DNA from: Tanypteryx hageni
Lineage: Eukaryota > Arthropoda > Insecta > Odonata > Petaluridae
NCBI GenBank assembly: GCA_028673005.1
Contig: CM054115.1
Location: 7,733,501-7,797,500, forward strand
DNA: 64,000 nucleotides
Reading direction: 5' to 3'
Shown: positions 54,601 to 64,000 of the stretch, one piece after another
Position numbering within the stretch: the first letter of the stretch is position 1
Layout: each line of letters opens with the position of its first letter
Position numbers and translations under genes: made by a program
Notes under the pieces: model-generated
What the model was told of the DNA's origin: nothing
Databases searched by the model: none
What the model saw: only the letters and a program-made list of their open reading frames with translations

Positions 54601-55361
54601 AGACAACTGATGGCAGTGACACTTGGTGGAGGCATGTGGTTGGAAGAGTACTGTGGAAAAGTCGGGGATTGAAGAATACGAAGGGGTTTGGGGAATGACA
54701 GAAAAGGAGTGAAATAGTAGCAATGGTTCAGGCCAGGGGTAGTAAAGGAGTGTAGAAGATTGATATGTGCAAGCTCCCACTGACGGGGTTGGGGAGCCGA
54801 AGCATTATCGGGAAGAGTGTGAATGGTCCTCACCATGAAGCAATCATTAAACTTTAGGTTGTGATTGTTTGCATGAACGGCCACAGGCAGCGGTCGTTTA
54901 AGAATGACGCCGTTGCGGTGGCCGTTCATGTGGATGTTGAGGGGATTTCTGGTGGGGCCAACATAAAAAGCGGGACATTGGGTGCATCTCAGGAAGTAAA
55001 TGATATTACGGGTGGTGCAATTGGTTGAAGAAGTTATGGGGTAGGTGATGTAAATTGTGGGGCTGGAGAAGGAGTTGCAGGAGGGGTTTATTGGGCATGT
55101 GAGGCATCGGGGTCTACCGCAGGGGTGAGATCCGGCGGGATACAGAGGAGTGGGTGCTGAGAGTTCTTTTTTCCATAAAATGTTTGCCAGATTAGGGAGT
55201 CGGCGGAAGGGAGGTATCGGTGTTCTAGCAAATGGAACCTTGTTGGTGGAGGATGTGAGGATAGGTTGGGCGGCTTTTAACATCCATTTATCCATTTTAA
55301 CTTTCCATTTCCGTAAGCTGTTATATATATCACATGTTTTCACATGTCCACATCGGACCAA
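54558..55361 (-). CDS. Penelope-like element GIY-YIG endonuclease region
   Basis: A 267-residue uninterrupted - strand frame. Residues 81-95 (CGRPRCLTCPINPSC) form the Cys-rich block that precedes the nuclease in Penelope-like elements. Residues 119-147 carry the GIY-YIG signature as NIIYFLRCTQCPAFYVG and NPLNIHMNGHR. HANNHNLKFNDCF and RQWELAHINLLHSF follow, as is usual for the domain. The reverse transcriptase expected upstream is missing, so this is a 5'-truncated copy with a surviving frame rather than a working gene. It lies antisense in GluCl intron 2. Its terminal unit follows at 54396-54600. Confidence 0.85.
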   Translation of the reverse strand: MVRCGHVKTCDIYNSLRKWKVKMDKWMLKAAQPILTSSTNKVPFARTPIPPFRRLPNLANILWKKELSAPTPLYPAGSHPCGRPRCLTCPINPSCNSFSSPTIYITYPITSSTNCTTRNIIYFLRCTQCPAFYVGPTRNPLNIHMNGHRNGVILKRPLPVAVHANNHNLKFNDCFMVRTIHTLPDNASAPQPRQWELAHINLLHSFTTPGLNHCYYFTPFLSFPKPLRILQSPTFPQYSSNHMPPPSVTAISCLSPVLTKRSPRKKL

Positions 55362-55364
55362 TAT

Positions 55365-55715
55365 TGCAAGAAAAGTCGAAAATTCCGTAAAAATTTATTA
55401 TTTTCCCGAAAAATGCTGAAAACTCCAAATTTGAAATCAAAATCTGTGCAGGGCTTCATAACATTTTCATTTAAATTTAGTTATATTACGATAGAAACTG
55501 GGGGCGAAAACTGTTCTACAGCTGAAGGAATATGGTTTATTATTTTAAGACTAATCACAGATCGGTGCCTATTTGGCGTATGAATTTCTTTTTAATCGGA
55601 AAAAGGATACTTTCACAATGAAAGTTTTCAGCTACTATGGCAACTAGTACGATGCTTTTGAATGGGAATTTATAATCTGTATCACACAATCATCGATTAA
55701 AAGCATTTTAATTGG
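55365..55715. other. Spacer
   Basis: AT-rich, no supported feature. Confidence 0.5.
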
Positions 55716-55724
55716 GAATCGATT

Positions 55725-55965
55725 TGAACCAACGACGGACACATATTGTGACGTCATACTTATGAAACACGTTATACCGTATTAAATAAAAACACATTAC
55801 TCCTTTTAATTATTTGGATTGATAATCAATATATTTTAATTGAAATGATATGGTGCTTTTTATGAGAATCGTTGGACTATACTACAATGTCATTGGTTTT
55901 AAACTACAACGTATACATATGGTGACGTCACAAATTTGAAACACGACATACATTCTTAAATAAAC
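55725..55965. repeat. Two diverged direct repeats, period about 180 bp
   Basis: ACATATTGTGACGTCATACT then TGAAACACG (55740) recurs as ACATATGGTGACGTCACAAA then TGAAACACG (55916). The intervening CACATTACTCCTTTTAATTA also recurs near 56772. An old repeat family; identity unknown. Confidence 0.6.
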
Positions 55966-56389
55966 AAGTAGTCCAAACCAGGCTTATTGCAGGCTTGTTT
56001 CCCAAAGTTGACGTCTCGAATTGATTACTTATATTGACAGGAAATGTTTCAGTATGTGTTAGTCATTCCAAGGAATTCTCATACCATAAACACCACTTGT
56101 AGTTCCGAGTTTATCAATGATAGACAAAAATTAGAAGATAAATTAATAGACCATTATCAGGTTTAAAATACTAAAAGCAATGTCATAATCTCTTTTTGGC
56201 ATTATATTTTGCATGTACTTTTCAAATATAAGATTTTAATAAATATTACTGTTTATACGCTAATATGTATGTATCAACTGTCCATTGTAATTGTAATATA
56301 GCGGAAAAGAAAATAACTCAATTGTTCATTTGTCTATTTTCAACCCAAATTCGGTAATAATCCGATAAAACGCCATTTAAAACGCAACA

Positions 56390-56790
56390 AAGGTATGTTT
56401 TAGTATAAATTCAAGAAAATACGATAAATTATCAAAATGTGTTTTTAATAATTAGAATTTACATTCTTTTTACCTTAGAACAGTACAAACCTCGCCCCGA
56501 TATCATAATGTTAAGATATTTTAATGCATTAAAGAAAACATTTCTGCACGATGGATTTGAGGTTTCCTATGTAAAACAAATAGGGAAAAAAGTTCATGGT
56601 ATTGAACCCGGGACTTCAATCTTCGCCAAATAAAATATATCCCGGAGGTGGACTCTAGCAGCACAAATTTTATACCAAGTTTCATGAAAATCGGTCCATT
56701 GGTGCAAAAGTTGTTAGTAGGGGACACACACAGACAGGACCATTTCATAAGGCTATGCTTCCTTTGGAAACCAGCCTAAATACACATTAC
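56390..56790. mobile_element. Decayed interspersed repeat
   Basis: TTTCATGAAAATCGGTCCAT and the following GGACACACACAGACAG are phrases common to short invertebrate transposable elements. No ends defined. Confidence 0.45.
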
Positions 56791-59780
56791 TACTTTTAAT
56801 TATGAGGATTAGTTTAGATCTTGGTGTATGGTGATATATTTAAGCACTTGCAGTATGCAAATTACTGGTTTAAACCACTGAAATCACTAAATTGGTTTTT
56901 CTTCATTTCGTGAATATTTATTTTTCGAAAATTTCCTGGGTTTTCCAGCTTAATAAGAGTGATTCCAAGTCACATAATACTCTCAAAATGAATGTTATCT
57001 ATACCGCATAAGATGTGAATCCATAACCTTCTTCTCACCCCCTTCGTCGTTAAGAGATGCTTTTTTGCTCGAATGTGTTATTTACGTTTTGAATCAGACT
57101 CACGATACCTTTGAAAAATTTTAGTCTTATCTCACGGTATCACTCATGGTGCAAAAACTTTACTCTTTAGTCAGCATATCTAATTACTGCGTTTATTAAG
57201 GTCCTATTGTAATATATGCATTCGCCTACAGGCTTGCTTCTTAAACACAATCTGGTTTGGATGCTTATTTCCATTAATACAATAAAAATATTCTCATCCC
57301 ACCAAATTTATCAAAAATGACTTAAATTTAACATTTTCTAAAGAAATGATGCGTTGAATGACAAATTAATTATTATTTGGTAATCCTAACGGTGAGGTTA
57401 TTTACAACCTTTTAAAATTGTAAAATAACTCATAGCATCAATTTCTGCCATAATTACCTCCGTTAAAATAGCCTATTTATTCCCATATCCATTTGTAGTT
57501 ATGGGTATTGAGATTTTTTGGATAAACCTAACACTTTTCTTGATAAAATTTCACATTTCTGATATATAGCTACACACCTACTAAGAGTTTATTTCGTTGC
57601 TGTGACATTGATAAGAGTGCTTATAGCCTTATGCCATGACCTTCCTTTTTGCTAACTTATTGAGACATTATTCACCTATTTGAAAAGCATATCGCAGTTT
57701 ATCCGCAATCAACTTTTGAAATACTTGAAAACGCACCTATGCATTGGGAGTAGCTGTTTGATGCGATTTCAGTAGAGAATATTTCTGTGAATCTCCTGGA
57801 AGGCTCACTTACATTATCTTATAAAACCTAGGTTTTGTTAACTTCACACGTGTCACTTTTTAGGGCAGAGTTCACTTAGCTCAGTAGCTATGGACACGCA
57901 CGCAATTCACGTATCACCGCTTCTTACTCTTGGCTTACAATATTAGCACATGATATTTTTGAATTAATGCATACTTTTCACAATATTATGTTGGCACATC
58001 GCAAAGTCATCGAAGTTTCTTTTAACTAGAGGTCACTGTTATGATGCTTTGAACTTAAATCTCGTTCTTTAATTTAAAAACTTTATTAAATTGTTCTTTT
58101 CTTTTTCCTTATCTACCCAAATAAATAAAAGTTTTCATATAATACTAATCCAGTATATGAGTAAAATATTAACTTCAAGTTACTGTCGTACATTAGATTC
58201 AGCTTTCAAAATATCAGGATTCGAAATTTACTTGAAGTAAAAGCTTGGCGGCCTCTACTATATGATTATATTGGTTTAAATTATATTTGATTTAAAGAAT
58301 TGAGAGTTTTGTGCCAAGTGATATATTACGTTTATAGTTTAATTTTTCCTAATGCAAGTTTTTACGGCATTACAGATTGCTATCTTCTTACACAACTCCT
58401 ACTTTTTTTTGTTAAAAATATCCATAATAAGAAAAAATAATTGATCCAGACGGATTCCTAAGTTAAATATTTATGACATAGATACTTTTGGCGGGCTCAC
58501 GAGAGGAATCGGGAATGAAATGTTAGCATCCATCGAAGAGAGAGGCGACAGGTACTCTTCATTTCACAATACTTTTGTAAAATCCAACCTTCCCTCGAAA
58601 CTAAATTTGTAAAGGAGCTCCTAGGTGACGATTCTTTGTTATCTTTTAATGGACAAATTTTAGAGAAATATTTTTCTTTTCTATTTAAAGCTTTGACTAA
58701 CGTCACCGTAGCGTATGTGTAACTTTCAATAGATTTTTCTGAATTTTTCGCTGTTTTGTTATGCTGACGTTCTTTTTCATTGGCCCCTTTTAAAATGAGG
58801 GTAGCATTAATTTTTCTATTAAACAAACTTCTGTTGATTAAGAATGCGAATTATACCTTTTCCCAAAAAATACCGCGTCGCTAACCGCCGGACTAATCCA
58901 TTTTCAAAGTCCTTCGCTTCAGTCTAATCGCAGTTATCTCCTTTCTGAGAGACTCGAATTAATGCGGCGACGCTCTCGTGGCGTCCTCGCTGGATCTTGA
59001 CAAGAGTACCTGCCGCTTCCGATGTCAGTTGCCACAGGCACCGCGGGCGGATTTTCCTCTCCTCTCCGTTGCCATTGACACATCTTTTGGGTTTCTCGAG
59101 GGAGGAGATGTGACGGTCAAACGCACGCAAATATGGAAGCGAATCATAGCACGGGTTCCTTTGACTACCTACTGCTAAAGTGCATTCGATTACAATTTGA
59201 GATGTTGTTAATATGTTTACGTCTTGGTTCAATAAATAATTCGCTTTTAGTCACCGATTCATCGATAAATTCAATTTTCACATTTATGGCTCAATGCCTA
59301 AATTCTAATAATTAAATGCCTACGAACTATAATATAATGTTAATTCTTTATTCTAATTAAGTTATATCAAATTAATTACGTCGCAATTGACGATTGAGAA
59401 TTAATTAAAGCAGCAATTTTTCATTTTATAACGGATAGATAAATAACATAGAATATTGTTTTCATCACAACATTTTTGTCAATAATTAAACGCCTTTATA
59501 TGCAAAAAACAATACCGCCGTGAGTTTTTGCGGTGGTGCTTTGCTTCGCTTCCCCGCCGTAGTAATGTGGCCCCAATATGTAACAACCGTAATGAATAAC
59601 CTTTGGCATTTGTTTGAGAGGTGAAGACGCTCACAAAAATGGAGTAGTTAGACATTAGGACTAAGATTTTTATGTGCGAGAGAATGTATTTTTCTGACCT
59701 TCCTTGCCAAAACTTTCAATGTGGGAGGTATTATTTTTTAATCTCCCAATGAACACGATAACGAGGACAGAACCTCTCAA
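56791..59780. other. Intron sequence; one GC-richer island
   Basis: Mostly AT-rich without features. 58920-59160 is GC- and CpG-richer, with short frames on both strands (- strand: GNGEERKIRPRCLWQLTSEA) that I cannot assign. Confidence 0.45.
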
Positions 59781-59784
59781 CCCG

Positions 59785-59871
59785 TCCATTCTCTCTCTCT
59801 CTCTCCATTCCTATCTTTTTCACTCTGTCTCTCACTCTTTCTCTTTCTCTCTCTCTCCTTCCTTCCTCTCT

Positions 59872-59919
<48 letters not shown>

Positions 59920-59935
59920 CCACCTCTATCCTTCA
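59785..59935. repeat. (CT)n-rich tract upstream of exon 3
   Basis: Long TCTCTC runs, including about 44 bp of pure (TC)n ending at 59915, stop about 65-85 bp before the exon 3 acceptor. It may act as an extended polypyrimidine region. Confidence 0.85.
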
Positions 59936-59999
59936 CGATCCTTTTCCCTTTCACGATGGTACGATCCTTTCCGACGATCCCCGTTATCACCTCTTATAG

Positions 60000-60067
60000 A
60001 TGGCCCTGCAATCGTCAACGTTAACCTCTTTGTACGAAGCATAGCAACAATTAGTGACATCAAGATG
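60000..60067 (+). CDS. GluCl: Glutamate-gated chloride channel, exon 3 (68 nt)
   Basis: Bounded by CTCTTATAG and GTAAGT, the exon is exactly 68 nt. It begins AT, which with the G left by exon 2 gives Asp, then encodes GPAIVNVNLFVRSIATISDI and KM, ending in phase 0. This is the first beta-strand region of the Cys-loop extracellular domain. Exon 3 of insect GluCl genes is known to be 68 nt and to occur in mutually exclusive versions; the ...SIxTISDIKM end resembles the 3a type. Length, phase and residues together make the call secure despite its shortness. The acceptor has a weak immediate pyrimidine run but a (CT)n tract upstream. No second exon-3 version was found in the window. Confidence 0.95.
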
Positions 60068-60069
60068 GT

Positions 60070-60684
60070 AAGTTAGCAAATTTACAATACAATTCCTTTT
60101 TTGGAACCGGCATCTAATATTTCTTTCACGCCAATTTCTGTATAATTTTCATTTTTTACTAGAAAACTTTTATTTTATTGAATTCTTTTCAAGACTTGCT
60201 ACTCTTAGTTCATGGTGATGGAGAGAAATTTATATATATATGACATGATAAAAAAATATATATATAATTCGTTCGTTTTTATATTTACATATAAAAAGGC
60301 AACTCAGTATTCCATAGTAGCTCTATTTAAACGGAATGATTTCTTTAGGGAATGAAAATACCCTCTTATGTGCTAGTGCAACGCCAGAGCCCTCACCCGT
60401 AAAATATTCCTTTTAAAAATTGAAAAGATTTTCCAAGGAATTGCCAGATTTTTTAAATTTGCTGTCATACCTCCGCCCGCATTTGACCACTGAAAGTCTC
60501 GTTCTGAATGAATCCTAAATGAGTTTTCCCCTCAGCTAATAACCTGCAGAATATTCATAGCACGAAAACCTTCTTTTAAAGAACCTTTAAACCCTAAAAT
60601 ATATATTCCATGCCAGTCACGCACCCTGATAACCTCACAATGACTCTTCTCCATCTCTTACCCTCTATTCATTATTGAATATCA

Positions 60685-60740
<56 letters not shown>

Positions 60741-62478
60741 CAATGAAACTCTCAATCATACCTCCGTTTTATCGACTAAGTAACACAGGAGTAGTTCGTT
60801 ATCCACCTTATCTAAATGTCTCTGTAACACCATCACCAAGATACAAATTACAATGATATTTGCCACTCGCGGTATGCCTTGGCCACCTCTTTCTCCAATG
60901 CCTTTGTTTCTATTTGCAAGCGGCATTTTATGCATTCTTCATGCACGATTTATCTGGCGCAAATGTAGATAGCTTCCCAATTCCATCACCGACCCTCAAT
61001 ATCTCCATAAGCTACCAAACCTAGTACCTTATCTTTTTAGCAAATGCAAATTTTTATTGCAAAAAATATTTTTGTTATGCATAGAACATAATCGTAGTGA
61101 AAAGTGCATATTACTGACGCATGATCCCCCAATTCGATTGATAATCTTTTTTAAAAAATCTCAATTTTTTCAATTTAGAGTGGAATTAAAATATTTTTCT
61201 ATAAAAGGTAAGTAATGAGAAAATGTTTTAAAATTTGTAAATAAGGCGAAAAGTACTCCGTTTTCCATCTAATCTATTTTTAGGCGTTTTTATCTTCCAT
61301 TTTAATTCAGATATATGTGAAATACGAAGAAAATTTTATTCGAACAATTTATAAAATTCCACATATTTGTTTCATGACTAATGCAGTGAAAATTTTGTTT
61401 TAGGATAATTAATATTTCAATAAGAACATAGGCAATTTTTTGCACCAATTTTTTGTGAAACAAATCAGTTTCTGCCAAAACTTTCACAACTAAAACCACT
61501 ACCACGGTCATTTTTTGTGGCGTTTAATTTTATCTTAAATTATTCCAATATTTATGCTAAGTATCAAGTATTTGATGTTTAAAATCAACACTTAAAGCCC
61601 TGACAATTCAAAAGTGTTTTCAAAAGTTTGTCATAAAAATTGGCGTAGATCTGTCACCCCCAAACCCTTATTCTGAAAGAGGATTATTAATCTGCGTCGG
61701 CACTTGAGTGGTAAAATATCCGCATAGGAAATGGAAGACACGGGTTTTATTCCCAGTCAAAGTGGAATTTTTCTCCCGCTTTCCCAGAATTTCTACCTAG
61801 AAATCTATTTCTCACTAACACATACATCGGGAAATAAGGAGTTGTGGGTTCTTTTGTCAATACGCATACTTCCTCCAGTCGCAGCGATTATTACACGAAT
61901 GAAAAGGGATTTAGTATGTAAGTGAGGCGCTTTATATTATAGTAATATTTTCCTTCGATTTAAGAACTAACACACTACTTATTCTCCAATATCTATATTA
62001 ATTGGTTTTGAAATTCTCGCAACAATAAATTCACACAAGAATTTAAAAAATCTTCAGAGGAAATTATACTATTTAGGAATAATTACTAGTTAAAAGCTAA
62101 ATTTTGTGAAAAAAGAGAAAACTAACCATGGAACCATTCTTCTCCTAGAGCATAATTGTCCATTTGGTTTCGTCTGTTCATTGAATGAATGTCGCTGAAT
62201 TATATTTGAGGCTTTATAACATTAGCCTATTTTAGCACTACTTTTCGATGTTTCCAAGCGGTTGCCAATAGGATTATTTCCATTCCTGAAAACGGTCATT
62301 TATAACTGGCTATTTAAATATTTGTATAATGATTCTAAATATTTTGCTCAAAATTTTATTTATAAAATGAATATGCTTAGAATTTTCAATAAATAGTACT
62401 TGAAATTTTCTCATTTCCAGCTCTATAAATACGTACTGTTTATAGTTGATCACAATTAAAAACTAGTAGTCTTCATAC
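60070..62478. other. Start of GluCl intron 3, no gene
   Basis: AT-rich. It contains an (AT)n microsatellite of about 48 bp at 60690-60737. Small frames show no recognisable content. Confidence 0.5.
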
Positions 62479-63362
62479 TTAAAGAGGTCGCGCGCGGTCT
62501 AAAATATCGCGCGCTTTTCGTTTTTTCAATTTTTTAACCTCACGTTTAACTCTTATCCCAAGCCTTCTCGGTACCATTCCTCAATTTCACTGTCTATTTA
62601 TTTAAAGGTCTGAGGAATTCTTTGTGTCAAGGTTTATTGCTTTTAGAGGGGTTTTCCCTACTCTACTTTGTTTTATTACCGCCTGTTGCACACAATAAAT
62701 ATGACAGGATGATTTTGTTTACCCTACGTTATGACGTCAGCTGTTATTCCGAGTACAAAATTATTACGCCATCACTAAAAACTGTAACATCCCACAAAGA
62801 AATCATCGAGTGTGTTTTTTGCCTGAATGTGCCTGGCTGAGAAAAGATCTTTGCTACAATGTTACCCTTTTCATGTGTTGTCCTTCAATTACATATTCGC
62901 ACAAATCTCTTATGAAGAACGATGTACCTACAAGATGTCATTTTTGTTTCCGAATAAGAAACAGGAAGACCAAAACCTGTTGTGTATTGTGCTCAAAATA
63001 ATTTTGCAGAAAGCGTACGGTTACTTCATGCTTCGGCTTCTCCTAAATCCAAGAGGGAAAAGCGGAAGATTAGGAAGACAAAGCCCAATAAAATTTAAGA
63101 TATCTGTTTTTATTTCTCAATTTTTATAGTTGATGTTCAATTTTTATTTACAGGTTATTTTTATTAACAAACAGAGCAATATTCTGCTCCTTGTTAAGTA
63201 TTGTTTCCATTTATCCACAGATTAATGAAGTAATGTTAATAAAAAATTATGGTGTGAACGAAATTAGTTTTAAAATTAAAGAAAATTCAAATAACAATTG
63301 GTAATTTGGATATTATACCTGATTTTACAACGCGGTCAGAGCGACCACGCGCGACCTCTTAC
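62479..63362 (+). mobile_element. CG-rich inverted-repeat element, possibly piggyBac-like
   Basis: Left AGAGGTCGCGCGCGGTC (62483) follows TTAA. Right GACCACGCGCGACCTCT ends at 63359, followed by TACG (or TTAC if counted from 63359). The interior + strand frame at 62810-63001 ends with TRCHFCFRIRNRKTKTCCVL then CSK and, past a stop, FCRKRTVTSCF. This has the CxxC...CxxC...C...CF spacing of the Cys-rich domain at the end of piggyBac transposases. Only that tail remains. The superfamily is tentative, and the right TTAA is not exact (a TTAA also occurs at 63387). Confidence 0.5.
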
Positions 63363-64000
63363 GTTACGAAATAACGCGCGGCCCCTTAAGGGTTACGGCC
63401 TGTTATGATGTAAGTAAGGATAAGCATATCCTAGTTGTGCTGCGGGTAGTCTCGCCTGATAACGTTAGGTCTTGTTGTGCGTCACACGGGCAGCTTAGGG
63501 AGCGAGACACGGGTTGTGGCATTTAAGTTTTAAGCCGCGATTCAATTTCGCGTTATCGCTTATTTTAGAAGTTTTTTTAGATCGAATCTACAAAAAATAA
63601 CCATTTTTAGAGCTTCTGCGGCAAATTAATTTGGTTTAAGAGTAATCTCCTAGATGTCACAAGATAGATTCCCGTTATTTTTACCAATTAATTATGAGGA
63701 ATTAAAATATTATTTGCAAGAAATGAGCATGTATACTGCTTCGAAGCAATTTCAACATCATTGTGCGGTTAGTTTAAATTATATTGATTAAAGTAGGTTC
63801 CTTAAAGATTAAACTCAGATTTTTAATGTAGTTATTAATGAGAAGTTGCGAGAACTCTTTTATATTTTATATTGTATATATAGTAAATATCTGTTATAAA
63901 AATTCTACACGAAATAGATATAAACGTGTTTTATGGTTCGTCTAAATATAAATGCGTTATATTTGGCGAATATTTACCTTTCGTGATTTAGATAGGAATC
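63363..64000. other. Spacer to window end
   Basis: Within GluCl intron 3. The first part is GC-richer (ACGCGCGGCCCCTTAAGGG) and may still belong to the preceding element; the rest is AT-rich with no gene. Confidence 0.45.

Noticed and set aside
1..64000. Bacterial-type features: operons, CRISPR arrays, rRNA, ribosome binding sites
   Set aside because: None seen; spliced exons, microsatellites and animal transposons show this is eukaryotic nuclear DNA.

Overview
The window is animal, most probably arthropod, nuclear DNA: AT-rich, very poor in genes and packed with decayed mobile elements. The only host gene I can support is the 5' part of a glutamate-gated chloride channel (GluCl) gene on the + strand. 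It has a signal-peptide exon (23863-23936), a second coding exon (46812-46924) and a 68-nt third exon (60000-60067). All three have canonical GT/AG borders and compatible phases (2, then 1, then 0), and the rest of the gene lies beyond the window. The two complete introns are about 22.9 kb and 13.1 kb long and are filled with transposons.
1-14.2 kb: a hAT element (1939-4175) inserted in a dead piggyBac gene; several 5'-truncated copies of one CR1-like LINE family; a MITE with palindromic ends (7391-7941); and a Mutator-like element (9255-14103) with a FLYWCH finger, roughly 170-bp inverted repeats built from an iterated short motif, and a 9-bp target duplication. LINE copies have landed inside the Mutator-like element.
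14.2-23.8 kb: the 5' part of a Ty3/gypsy-like LTR element (- strand), a second hAT remnant, a pogo/Tigger-like transposase remnant, and a 747-bp non-autonomous element with a perfect 8-bp target duplication.
23.8-46.8 kb (GluCl intron 1): two LINE families; a Penelope-like fragment; a near-complete CR1-like LINE with an ORF1 esterase and ORF2 endonuclease/RT; RTE remnants; and a cluster at 39.3-42 kb. In that cluster, Penelope-like termini with hammerhead-ribozyme-like cores and an unclassified DNA transposon (39547-41477) all abut (TA)n microsatellites.
46.9-60 kb (intron 2): another MITE; a CT-rich and a GA-rich minisatellite in opposite orientation; a Penelope-like GIY-YIG ORF; and a (CT)n tract directly before exon 3. 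60-64 kb (start of intron 3): an AT-rich stretch and a CG-rich inverted-repeat element that looks piggyBac-like.
The elements do not act together as a pathway. What they do provide is a relative insertion history and several families worth cataloguing. All family assignments come from motif recognition by eye; no database search was possible.
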